This document shows positions 10,981 through 22,599 of a stretch of 64,000 bases of DNA, one piece after another. The translations under genes and the position numbers were made by a program. A model generated the notes under the pieces. That model was not told the origin of the DNA. It did no database searches and saw only the letters and a list, made by a program, of their open reading frames with translations. This stretch comes from Pseudisothecium myosuroides. Lineage: Eukaryota > Streptophyta > Bryopsida > Hypnales > Lembophyllaceae. The DNA lies in NCBI GenBank assembly GCA_951799445.1, contig OX637292.1, positions 20,649,296-20,713,295 on the forward strand, given 5' to 3'. Numbering within the stretch: position 1 is the stretch's first letter; every line of letters starts with the position of its first letter.

Positions 10981-12575
10981 GTGAGTTTTTGAATTAATCC
11001 TTGGTGCTTTTCCCTAATTAGCGTTGATTTCCTTAATCAGCCCTTAAAAGCACAATTAGCAAACCGAAATTAGTGCAAATTAAAAGTTTAGATTCAAAAG
11101 GTTAGAAATTAGAAGTAGAGGTTTCCGAAAACATATTACACTTAGGATTTGGCTTTAAATTGACCGTGTTAGGATAAGTTAAGTAGTAGGGGGTAGGGTG
11201 GAGGAATTTGATTGAAATTTCATCCAAAGGGAACCATGGACGGAGCTTAGGAATTTAGAGTAGAAGGAGAAATTAGGATTAAAATTAGGGATTAATTGGT
11301 GGTTAAAAACTAGGGTCAAATTAAAGTTTTAATTGTAAAAGTTAAACTCTAAGTTCAAAATCTAGAGGTGACTTTGGGAAGTAAAAAAATTAGAATTAAT
11401 TTGGAAGTGTAATCTAGGAGTTAAATTCTCAAGTCAAATCTTAGGGTAGTTTAAGAGTAAAAGTTTAAAGTTCATTAGGAGTCAAAAATCCAAGTAGAAA
11501 GTGAAAATTAAAAGTAAGAAGTTGGAGTAAATTTAGGAAGTAGAATAAAAAAATCAATTTAGGAAGTAGATTCCCGAGCTAGAAATAGGAATTAAATCTT
11601 GAAGTTAGAAATATACAGTTAGAGTGAAGATTAGAGGTCAGAAGCTAGGGTTAAACTTAGAAGTAAAAATTTGAAGTAAAAATTGTATGGTGAAAATCAA
11701 AGCTCAAAGTAAAAGTAAAAGTTAGATTTAGAAGTTAAATTTTAGAGTTAGTTTTTAGAAGTAGAAAATCTAGAGTTGAAAGTGAAAACGTAGAGTCAAA
11801 CCTAGAAGTTAAAAATTGGAATTAATTTTAGAAGTAAAAATCTAGAGTTAAAAGTCAAAACTCTAGAGCTAACTTCGGAGGGTAAATTTTAGAGTTAGTT
11901 TAGGAGTAAAAATCGGGAGTAAAAAGTCAAAACATAGAGTTATTTTCAAGAGGTAAAGTTTTAAAGTTAGTTTAGAAGTAATAAACCTAGAGTCAAGGGT
12001 CAACCATAGAATCAACTTGGAGGTTAAAATTCAGAATCAAGTCAAAGGAATAAAAATTTAGAGTTACATTTAGAAGTTGGAATTTAGAGTAAAAGTTGAA
12101 CTTTAGGATTAGTCTTTAGAAGTAGAACTTCCAAGTAGAGCGTTAAAAATCAGAGACAATCTTAAGGGTTCATGGAAGGGACATAGGGGGTCCAATTTCA
12201 CGCAATTAGGGACATTAGAAATGACGCCAACTACCCAGTCAACCCTAGACATAGGATAGATAGTTAAGGAGTTAGAATTTCACATTAAATCACTATCACC
12301 CCTGATCATTTGTAGTTAGCTTGGAAGTTATCACATGCATCTCTAGGCATTTCTTTTGCTCATCCACGACACTTAGGAAACATTAGCAAAAAGATCCATT
12401 GCTTGGAAGGCACAGTGGACCGTGCTCACAACACCCCCATATATTAAAAAAGTGGATAAAAGCATAGAACCTGGTCGGTGTTCGCTTTATTAATCAAGGG
12501 TGGGTAATCTAGCGCCCACAGCCCGGAAGTCCAATTTTTGCCAATACAGTTGAAGGTAAGAAGCAAGTCATGTAA

Positions 12576-13212
12576 CAACCACAAATACCTTCGCGTAGCG
12601 CTCCTCCACGTGCACTATTTGCAAGCGCTAGCAGAACTTGGGGTGGTTCAGGTAGTTTAGGGTTTGGAAAACGATTTACCAACATTCCAAAAGACCCTAA
12701 ACCTAGCATTGGTCGAAGTCAGACCGTATCATGTACCAATAATGATGGGAATGAGACATTGGCTTCAATGTTGCATCGGACTGGTTCTCTTGGTGCACCA
12801 CTACGATGCACCCTGAAATTGTCAACCCCTACGTCGCAGTCTGGGAATGTAATGAATATAACCATTGATCGAGGGCCTACATCAAGAAAATTAGAGGTCA
12901 AAGAATCCACTCAAGTCAGGAAGAAAAGAGGTATGCAGCCTTTCGTGGTTTCTCCAATTAAGAAACAAAATGTGGGTAGAACCTCCCTTGATGCATTTGT
13001 GCCTATTGCAAGGAGGAAACTAAAACTGGTCGAAGGCCTTAAGGAAGAGGAAAGCCATACTGAAAGAGAAAATTGAAAATAGGAAGGGCAAACAAAGAAA
13101 ATCACGCACATCTAGGCAAGTAGAAGGAGGAGGACATACACTTCTAGGCTCTTCATTTGACGATATGGAAGAGACATTGAGCAATGAAGACGCCAGATGG
13201 AAAAAAGGATGA
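12576..13212 (+). pseudogene. Orphan basic coding fragment, frameshifted
   Basis: A frame is open from just after a TAA at 12573 to a stop at 13074-13076 (about 166 codons) without an early ATG, as expected for an internal or last exon. It is rich in Ser, Arg and Lys. Around 13050 the frame stops making sense and the next frame continues as lysine-rich sequence (AILKEKIENRKGKQRKSR) and then an acidic end (SFDDMEETLSNEDARWKKG) to a TGA at 13210-13212. One indel therefore probably splits a roughly 210-residue exon. The family is not recognised. The position right after unit C suggests either element-encoded sequence or a captured host exon. An intron instead of a frameshift cannot be excluded. 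Confidence 0.4.
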
Positions 13213-14454
13213 TTGTGAGAATAGTGGGGCGGAGGTGAAAGGAGATGTTGATTACAGTTGAAGGCTTAGGTGTTTACGTGCTCATATTACATGTATAAGA
13301 AGCTTGTAATGATAAAGGTTGTTTTAATCTTTTATTGTAGAACTACCATGCTTGTTGATGTTGAATTTATATGGAGTCATAGACGTTTTTCTTTGGTTTT
13401 CAAAACCAAGGAAGAATTGAATAAAAATGGATTGTGTATTTGTTTTCTTGAATGAAGCATAGTATGCTGCAATTGAATTGTATATATTATATAATGATGT
13501 AGCATATGCTTTGTGTTCGTTCTAGTTCTAGTATTGTAATTCTTCATGTTGACACTGAACTTCGCTCCTTCAAAAATTCAGAAGAAAATGATTTGACTTC
13601 ACCTGACCTTAAAGCATGCATGAGTCTTGCATGTATACGTTCTTCAACAATTGTGCCAAAAAAATTGATTGTCTTTGTTGCCACGCTCCAATAACATCAG
13701 TAGCAAGTTCTCACATGTACTAACATACATCTAAAACTTAGTATGATTTTCTCATAATTAGAAACATGAAATTGAATTTTGTATCATTGTTAATCCCTAA
13801 ATTTCCAAGGCACCAAATTCTGGTATTCACTATACTTTGAAGTGAAATCAAACCTATCCAAGTTGCTATTTTTAATAATTTAAATTTTTATAAAAAAATT
13901 TTGAAGTCTAATTTTAGCATTAGAAATCCGATTTTAAAAATGATTGATTATGATTTTTCTATTCAACATTTCGTGCAAGGATACCTATTGTAATCTGGAC
14001 TTTCCATAGTGTTCAGGGCTCTTGGAAATGAGCCTCAAATACACTAGATATTGGAGAAAAAATCACATAAAAAATTCATTTAAAAAAGTTGTGAAGTAGA
14101 TTTTGAGAAGCCATAAATTGATAGGGTTATACATATTAGGCCCTTTACCCTCATATTTTTTGGTGCCCAACTTTTTAGATTTGATATGTGAAAAAAAGAT
14201 TGAAAGAATTTCTTCGTTTTAACACCCTCATGATCAAACATTATAATCTTTCAACCTATAAGTGATATTGTTGTGTTTTCCTATGTGATCTCTAACATGT
14301 CTAGTTTAAATTTGTACAGTTACAAAAAAAAAATTTAATTTATATAACTTATCAAGTTGTTGGCTTTTTATTCAATTTAGATCAAATTTGTAGAAGCTCA
14401 AAAAAAACCTTGGGCATTTAGGGGTTATGGGATAAGCTCCTTTCCATTGCGTCT
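13213..14454. other. AT-rich intergenic stretch
   Basis: Only short open frames and homopolymer runs. I see no gene, repeat ends or RNA gene here. Confidence 0.6.
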
Positions 14455-14690
14455 GTGTTTTTCCATTTGCCGTCCACCCTTCTGACCGCTTGCCATCTGC
14501 TTGTAAAACGCCAACCGTCGGTTGTCCGCCGTAAAACAACCCGTCCGCCAAGAAAACAGTCGTTCAAACATCCATCCGCCCAAACACCCCCATCCGGACC
14601 GCCCGTCTGCCACTCCACCCGCTCATCCGGCAAGAAAACGGCCGTTCGCACAAAACCTCCCCGTCCGACCGCCCGTCTGTAGGTGTTTCT
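14455..14690. repeat. C-rich minisatellite 'ccgtccgmcc'
   Basis: Irregular repeats around 'accgcccgtctgcca' and 'aagaaaacggccgt', with 30-40 bp spacing. Much more GC-rich than its surroundings. The same word set recurs at 19700-19905, so it marks a dispersed family. The open frames on both strands here are repeat artefacts. Confidence 0.7.
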
Positions 14691-15717
14691 AACTCCACCC
14701 TTGAGTCAGAAAGTTACACACAGGTTCTAGCAACTATTTGAATGGAGATTTACTTTTGGGTGTGTGATTTCTAGTCAAGTGTTTGACTTCCAAGCAATGG
14801 ACACTTTTTGTGATTGTTAATCTTGTAAAATTCAACTTCTTCTAAGAACCACTAATTGTAAACTAGTTAGAACGTTATGGTTAAATCAAATGATGAAGAC
14901 AAAACAAAATCTAATCTAACTAAAATTGTATCTAGGAAAAGTGATAGAATATAACTTCCCCTTTCCAGAATGGTAAAGAAAGTTAAACTTTGAAATTCCT
15001 AGCAAAAGTTATTAGGGAGTGAAATTCGGCACCTTACTTGTGCTAAAAACTCCATCCACTAATCTAAAATAGCAAATTAACTCGAAATAATTTCAAACTT
15101 TAAGATTAGGTTATTAGTTCTTTTAACTTTTGGATTTTTAAGATTAATTCTAATTTTGACCTATTTGAAATTTTTTCATCCAAAATTGGTTTCAAACTTC
15201 ATCCAAACCTTTACCCTTCAAAAATAAAGTATTTTTAAAAGTAAAAATGGATTTTGGAATCTTTATAGATTTTTTGTGTGATTCCGACTTTGAAAGATTT
15301 TTTAAAGATTCTTTAGGTTTTAATTCCTAATTAATCCTAATTCTAATTCGTTATTCTAAAACTACTTCTACTTCTAACTTAAAAAGGTAAAATGACTTTT
15401 ACTTCAACTTAAAATCTTATTTTAATCTAAATTTCTAAGTTCCTCTTAGATTTTTTTTAGATTCCTTTGGATGAAAATCCTAAATTCTCATCCAATTTGT
15501 AGTTTAAAATTCAATTGTTAGTAACTTCTTTGTTTTTTGGTTATTTTTAAAGTGTGAGATGTTTTTGGAATACTCTAAAAATTACCTATTAGTTTCTAAA
15601 TTCTAATTTAAATTCTAAGACTCTGACATAAGGACTAACTTCTAAATTCCTAACTCTAACTCTAATTTAAAAGCAAAAGCAATTCAAAAAGGAAAAAGAA
15701 AAGAAAAACTAACATAC

Positions 15718-15795
15718 CTCTGTGTCGATTGTAGCCATACTCCCATCATCGCATATGACCAGCATGATGGATTTGTAATACCCGTTGTCCTCCAT
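15718..15795 (-). CDS. Short ATG exon with donor, inverted relative
   Basis: ATG plus 25 further codons (reading MEDNGYYKSIMLVICDDGSM and ending ATIDTE), ending GAG|GTATGT. It sits where the 21-codon exon sits in units A-C and shares the ME start, a VI-x-D-x-GS core and the GAG donor, but is five codons longer. Homology is plausible but weak. Confidence 0.3.
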
Positions 15796-17599
15796 CACGT
15801 ACGCTCCATCCGCCTATTTGATGAATATTCGAGAAATATAATGTTTTGAAAGTCTTCTTTTCTACATTCTTCTTGGATAAATTCCTACAAAATGTTGTTA
15901 GTTAAAGTATTTAACTTAACTACTTCAATTTTGGAGAGTTAGATTAAAGATTTGGTGGTTTTAATTGGTTGGTAAAACAAATTCTTAAATAAAGCAAGCT
16001 TCAAGGCCCTATTTCCATTTGGCCTTGATGATTTATTCAATTTAAGAATTAGCCTTAAATATTAGGATTATCCAATTCTAATAGATTTCTAATGAATAGT
16101 TAGTTTTGTTTGTTATTCATTACTTATTAGTTTAATTGGATTATTCTAATATATTTGTTGACTTTTGTCTTTTCTTATTTGGCTTACTAGGCCTAATAAA
16201 ACAAAAGTAAACCAACATTCGGCCAACTAATACCAACGGGAATCCTAATTAATGACTAAAAAACAAATACTTTAATAGTGAAAAGAATAAAACCAAGAAT
16301 AATTTCAAAATGAATAGTAAATGAATAGGAAAAGAATCAAACCCAAAGAACAATTCCAAATGAATAGGAAATGAATAGGAAAAAAGAACAAAATCGAAGA
16401 ACAATTCCCACTTCAATAATTAGATGCTTAGGATAAATTATTGTTTAATTCAACATTAGTTGCTTTCTTGAAGCAACCAACTTCTTCTTCTTCCTTAATT
16501 GTGAGTCACTTCATTCTTCCATTCCATTTTTTGGTTGTTAATTTCAATTCAAGATATATCTGCTTCAAACTCGTTCAATTTAATTGTGTAGGGTTACTTG
16601 TGAAAGTAGAAATGCATAAGAAATCAGACCAATCTTGAACCTGTATAGAGAGGTTTTGATAAGAATTCCAAATCAATTTTGGATTGAGAGTTCACCTTAG
16701 TTCTGGAGTTGCTAGACTTAGCACAAAGTTGCTTGCCTGGGCGTCGGACTCAGCTATTAGTCCTTACATATTGCCACGGCTTCCCACGGGGTGCCATGTG
16801 GCGTTCGTTGATTTGCTGGTTCCCCAATCATTCCCCGCTCCGATACCCGGCCCTTGTAGCTTGTCTCCTGGTTCTGGTCTTAAGCTGGCTTCCTCTGCCT
16901 TGTTTTGATCAGCTTTTCTTCTACCTTGTTCTGATCTGGCTTTTCTCCGCTTTGTTCTAATTTGGCTTTCTAGCTAGGTTACAACCTGGCCAAAACTAAT
17001 TGATAAACTAAAAACTAAAGAAAGAAAAGAAAAGAAACTTCAAGGCTCTTAACTAAACGTCCTAACTAACACTTGATGACTTTTGAGGAGGAATTGCTAA
17101 CTAAATCAAACTATCATTCTAACCGACTATCTCTAATTTTTATGGGTTTGGGGATGTTGACTAAATCTACCTAATGTTTTGGGGGGTTTTGGGATTTTTC
17201 TAAGGCTTCTAACTAAAACTATCAAGGCTTGCTATAAAAACAACTAAAACAAACAAATCTATCTAAGTTTTTAGGATTTTGGGTTTTTTTTCCTGAAGGA
17301 TTAGAAACTAATCAATTCTTTCAAAACTAAACTATCAAAGACTAAACTAAAACTCCATAACTTTAGCAAATGAGCACAAAAGCAATTTTAGCAATTTCAA
17401 GCGAAAAGAAAGGAAGCCACTTGGTGTGATTTTGGGCTTAAATAGCCCAACAAACCAAGGTTTTTTCCCCAATAACTTTTTTTCCTTCAAGATTCTTTAA
17501 AGATAAATTAATTTTAAGATCAAAGCTTTGCCGTGCAGGGGCAACACTTGGCTAAATTTGTGTAGAATGGTCTCAAGTTGTTCCAAAAGTATTTAAACC

Positions 17600-17735
17600 C
17601 TTAATTGAGGTACACATGACAGTGTTTAAACCAAAAATTAAGGATTCAAATGTTTCCTAAGATACCCAAGAGTTTTAAGTCCTAAATGAAGTACACATGA
17701 TAGTGTTTAACCAAAATTTAGGAGTTAATCATGCC
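17600..17735. repeat. Tandem duplication, period about 81 bp
   Basis: 'tacacatga' followed by 'agtgtttaa' and 'ccaaaa' occurs at 17611 and 17692. Two imperfect copies; no gene. Confidence 0.7.
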
Positions 17736-19020
17736 AAACTTTGTTATACAACAAAGTTTGGTTGGGCTATTGAATTTTGAAAATTTTGGTGAAGTCAAGC
17801 TTCACCGCCTTAATCTTCTAACTCAAATTCTGCTGCAGATCACAAAATTGTTAGTATCTTTATAAAAAAGTATCAAATTTTGGAAGACTAAGCCTTCCAA
17901 TGGAATGTTTTTAGTGTAGTTTGTTGGTTTTGAAGGGAACCCCGCGTCCTCTTAACCAAATCATCCACTAAATGAAAACAAGTTTGAGGGAAAAATGGTC
18001 GCTTCTTGGCCTCAATAGATAATTCCAACAGAATGTCGGCAAGCAAATTGAAGTGCGGTTCTTCCACACTCCAACAAAGTAAAGATAATAAAAAAATGGG
18101 GTTGCAGGAAACCTCGGAGGGGGGCCTTATATACTAGTTTGAAGGCCCCGCCACCTAGATTTACCACAAGATATTTTGTCTTTTACTCAAAAATTAACCC
18201 TAAGCTAAATCTTAATCTATTCTAAAATATTTGCTAAATAATCTCTGCTTAATCTAAGAATTTTCTAGAATGAGCCTTAATTAGCAAGAAAATCTTGTCC
18301 AAATAAAATCTAAGATTTTTTCCAAAGATGTTTAGGAAATTAACTTAATTCACTCTGAGATATTTCGTGAATAATCCTAGGATATTTCCAAATATTCTTA
18401 GTTTAATCTAAGTTGGCTTTTAAAGGAAAGATTTGAAATCTTAAATAAATTTAATCTACGATTTTCACCAAGATATTTTGCAAATTAACCTAGATTTACC
18501 ATTAATTACTCTAAAAAAATCAAATCTATTGCTGAATTTTTCCTATCTTCTTGAAAATAACTTGAAAATGAAAATTAATTGCACCATCCCGTTTAGAAGA
18601 TCCAAATTACTCTTTGGGCCCCTCTAATCCCTTCCTCTAGACCAATAGTACTCATAAAAACCACTAACAGTAATTCCAAAGAAAAGTCAAAACTCCAACT
18701 CTTGGAATTTGCAGTTTCCAAAGAAACTAACTAGCTGGAGTTGTCTGGAAGGTTCATGAGAGTAAGGAAAGACTCCTTGTTTGCAACATTTGGACACCGT
18801 AAGCTCCTGGTTCACCAGTCAACCTGCCGCCATGTTGTAAATTCTTGTTAAATTTGATGTTGTTGCCGATTCTGGCACTTCTGACTATCAGAAAGTTTTC
18901 AAACTTAACAAGTCTCTTATTTGGCACATAAAACACTAATCTGATTCTTAGTGAGATTTTACCGCACTTTGGATAATTTCTATGAATTTATTATCAATTT
19001 CAAAGGCGGTTGACTTCCCA

Positions 19021-19699
19021 TAGAGTCATCGTGGAGTTTTGTAAAATTCCTAAACTTTTGGGCAATCCTCTAGAAAGTGTCCAAAAGCTAAAGGCAAAAT
19101 CAAATCTCCAATAAAGATGCTAAAATTAGCAATTCCTTAATAATTTCCACCCGAGGGGGAAATCATTCTGGTATCGGGATTTGTTGTGGATGATTAACTC
19201 CAAAATTTACCTCTTGGCAAGCTTTTATCCTAAAAATACCTCTCTGTAAGCTCCAATCACCTCACCCTTCTTCTACTTTGCATTCTGGTTCATATTCGTA
19301 ATCACCTGCAAGACTTTTCATAAACTAATTCAAATTCCTCATGAATTGGATCTAGACACTTCTAAATTTTATAAATAGACTCTTATAATTTAGCCAGACT
19401 ATCACATATACTCCACAGATTGAGTTTTACATGGACAAGACACTAGAACTGACTAACTCTCACATCCTCACTTCTCTCTGAAATGTTAATCTAAACTCTA
19501 AGACACCTAACTAAGACCTAAGTATGGAAAAGTAAAGTATTTTGTGCTTTTCATGATTTTAGGAAGACTCCTCACTAATTTGGTAGGGACTTCTACCAAA
19601 CTCTTCTCAACTAATTAATTCATGCTATTTTGCATAAATTGACACTAAAAACTACCAATAAATAGCGAAAAATAAACCCAAAGTTCCAAGTGCTAACTT
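19021..19699. other. AT-rich stretch without genes
   Basis: No gene, terminal repeat or RNA signal seen. Confidence 0.5.
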
Positions 19700-19905
19700 G
19701 AAAGCTCACACCGTCCACCAAAAAAACGGCCGTCCGACCGCCTATCCACCAGTAACCAGACTGTTCGACCGCCCATCTGCTAGTAAACAAACCATCCGAC
19801 CGACTGTTCGCCAGTAAATAGGCCATCCGTCGGGGTAACTTTTGTCGACCGCCATTTTACCCAACCGTCCGCTAAGCCCGCTGCGTTTGGACTCCAGACG
19901 TCCAA
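19700..19905. repeat. Second 'ccgtccgmcc' minisatellite block
   Basis: Words 'cggccgtccgaccgcc' and 'atctgctagtaaac' repeat at 30-40 bp spacing, related to 14455-14690. No coding gene. Confidence 0.7.
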
Positions 19906-21776
19906 AATTCGGACGTAAATCTGCCCCGGATGTTCCAATTTGTCAACCCTGTTTGGAATAGTCAACATCCTCCATAAGGAAATGGACATGAATATCATTT
20001 CCAAAAAAACAATTATTTTTATCAAATAGAAAGTAATTGTTGCATCTATTCAGTTCCAAATGAATACTTGAAATTGTTGGAATTTGCATGTAGCAGCATT
20101 CTCTAATTGAATGATCATTTTGCAAGCGGATGAAGAGTCAACATTTGAGAGCAAAATCCCTGGTGTCATTCCCATTGTCTTGTGATTCTCCAGTAAGACA
20201 AAATGACTTTATAGTGTCATCCCTTTGGTCATTGCGCATATAATTTGGAGATGTCAAATTTGCATTTTTTTTCTCTCACCAACATGAGAATCAGAGAATT
20301 TTTCACATGTATTTTAGTCAACTCATATTTTAGGAATTTTTTTTTTAGAATATATATATATGTATATTTGTATATATTATTATAGATGGTCAAAGGAAAA
20401 ACATATAGTTTCCAGTTGTTGCCCTTAAAAATGCACTATTCATAACCATTTGGTTGCTAATATGACTCTCTTATCTCCCCACACGTTTGCAATGGTAATC
20501 CAAAAGCATTCTTCAAGCTAATGGAATAATAAATGAACCTTTTGCCATGTGTAGAAAGTGCATGGGGATATTCATTGAGTTCATAAAATGAATTTCCAAT
20601 TCCACACTAATTAGCTAGCTATATAGTCATAGTGCAAACTTTTGTACAATTTTTACTATATTAAGTTGCAATAAGACCATACTGGATTCTAAACTAGGGG
20701 TTAGAATTGAATTGGGAGCAACATTGGTTCTACATCCCTTAATTTTAAATATGTCTTTCACGCACATATGTGTCAATGGTGAGGCAGTTAGTTCACATCT
20801 GATCTTGTGGAATTAGATTGTGCAACTAGAAAATACCGTCTTGAAAAAAAATGAAAAAACTCACTATTTACCGTCATGTGATCAAATTTGAACATTTGAA
20901 TTCATAGTTGGAATATGAGACGCCTAAATTAACGAGGAGAATTCACAATATTGAACTCAAACAACAAGAATGATAATCTTCTTTTGAACTTGATGAAGGG
21001 TAGGAGCAATTGTCCCTAATGGTGACCCCTTTCTAAAATCAACTCCTAAAGGTTCTTACCTAAGATACATTACAAATATTTTCTTTAGTTTATTAGAATT
21101 GGATTTGAAACTCAATAGTACTTCCAAAATTTGGATAGAAATTTAATTTGTAAGGATAAAAATGTGACCATATGTCTAGATGAAAATGTGACGGTAGTTC
21201 ATGATAGCATGCACTTAATACATAAACAAACATAGAACTTCAAAATTTTGGCCATGCTAGCGAGGGCCGTAAATAAGGTAACTATGCAAAAACGCATTTT
21301 AATAGGCAATTGAACATTGTTACTATTAATAAATTATCTATTTTTTGTTGGATCTTATTGGAAACCAAAAGACAATTCTAGAATTCTTTCAAGTACTCTT
21401 TTTGAATACCTATGAATAATTTGTGAAAATATGATGAAACTAGGTGTACTTAAAATTAATTTAGACTCTCATGAATGAAAGTTGTACATTCTGCACAAGA
21501 ATATATGGGGTTTGATTTTACAAAGGGATCACAATTAAGGTAAGAGGTTCATAAAGTGACCAATTACTATTTGATTTGCAATTTTGGAGAATCTGACTTC
21601 CTGAAATTCTTTTTGGTAAATTTTCCTTGAAAGATAAAATAGAATTGACATTTAATCCAAGTCATTTCATATCTTTTCAACCTTATCCAAATTCATTATG
21701 AATTTTGAAGTTGGAATCATACAACGCTCTCTAAGCATTCACCCTAACATGTTCATTTTTAGTTTGTTGACAACTT
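19906..21776. other. AT-rich intergenic stretch
   Basis: Contains a short TA microsatellite (about 20350-20385) and only short open frames. Nothing recognisable. Confidence 0.5.
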
Positions 21777-21997
21777 CACTACAAGAGAAAGGGGTGTTTT
21801 AAGTGAGTTTTTAAGTAGTGTCCTAGACACATGATTTTAAGTAATGACCTTTAAGGAGATTTTTAGCAAAATTTGACTTAAAACACATGTTTTTAAGTCA
21901 AATTTTGCTAAAAATCTCCTTAAAGGTCATTACTTAAAATCATGTGTCTAGGACACTACTTAAAAACTCACTTAAAACACCCCTTTCTCTTGTAGTG
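21777..21997. mobile_element. CACTA-type hairpin MITE, 221 bp
   Basis: Begins CACTACAAGAGAAAGGGGTG and ends with the reverse complement. The whole element is an almost perfect palindrome around 'aaaacacatgtttt' near 21887. Termini are of CACTA superfamily type. It shares GTCCTAGACACA and the following AT-rich bases with the subterminal region of the large CACTA (41614-41638; 22 of 25 positions, in opposite orientation relative to the terminus). The flanking trinucleotides (ctt and cga) do not match, so the target duplication is lost or was never formed. Confidence 0.85.
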
Positions 21998-22599
21998 CGA
22001 TCCACTAGATTCATTGAATAAAGCAATATATTGTATGTATATATTAGAGGACGTTTTTAGAGCCCGAATGCTTTATGACCTCAAATTCTAATGTGTAGTT
22101 ACCTTATAGCATCTGTAATTGTCAATGCTAAACAAGTTGACAAAATACAAAATTACTTGAATGTTGATTTATGTAGAATTATAGCCAATTGATTTTAGAA
22201 TTTGTACTTAATTGTTAGGCCCAAAAAAAAACAATATTTTCAAAATACTGGAAATTTAGAAATTGAAAATGCTATAACTTTAGCCCTTGAAAAATTCTTA
22301 ATATCTAGGAATGTTAAGAATTTACAAAATATTTTGAAATATGTAAAGGCTAATACTTGAAATATCTGTCTTTAATTCAAACCAACTTCAAGACAATATC
22401 ACAAATGATTTCATTTGAAGACATCTCAAATAATTATGAATACGTAAGAATGATTTTGTTTTACAAAAACCACAATAAATTATCACTTTATTCATCATCA
22501 TTGACTTACATCCAACTATCATTTTTGATTTCATGTGAATTGATTCAAAAATAAATCACCATGTTTTACAAGGGAAAGGGGTGTTTTTAGGGTGGGAGA

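Larger units (their letters stand above)
9780..12521 (+). repeat. Repeat unit C, partial, 2.7 kb
   Basis: Lacks the leader present in units A and B and begins with the 'caagtttttagaaagtctag' minisatellite, then matches A from about 3160 on (the 'ccagtccagtt' block, 'cctaaaacaaaatgttgga', the short exon, a degenerate tract at 11270-12160). It ends with the same 'aagatccattgcttggaagg' segment and 'tagcgcccacag' as unit B, so it is flanked by direct repeats of about 140 bp (9640-9779 and 12381-12521). That layout could also be read as a small element between two terminal repeats. Confidence 0.55.
14700..19020 (-). repeat. Diverged inverted relative of the A/B/C units
   Basis: Read on the minus strand, the order matches units A/B: a leader-like block (18690-19020 with 'gtgagattttaccgc'), a CTGG-rich simple block (16850-16980), a short ATG exon with a GT donor (15795-15718), then the tract of 'ttctaacttctaattct' words (15100-15670), which is the complement of the TTAGAGTTA tract. 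Similarity is patchy. Transcribed protein genes were not found. Confidence 0.45.

Noticed and set aside
1..12521. CRISPR-like or bacterial array reading of the repeats
   Set aside because: Units are kilobases long with spliced exons in plant DNA; no spacer-repeat pattern.
14418..14682. Overlapping open frames on both strands
   Set aside because: Caused by the C-rich minisatellite; no codon logic.
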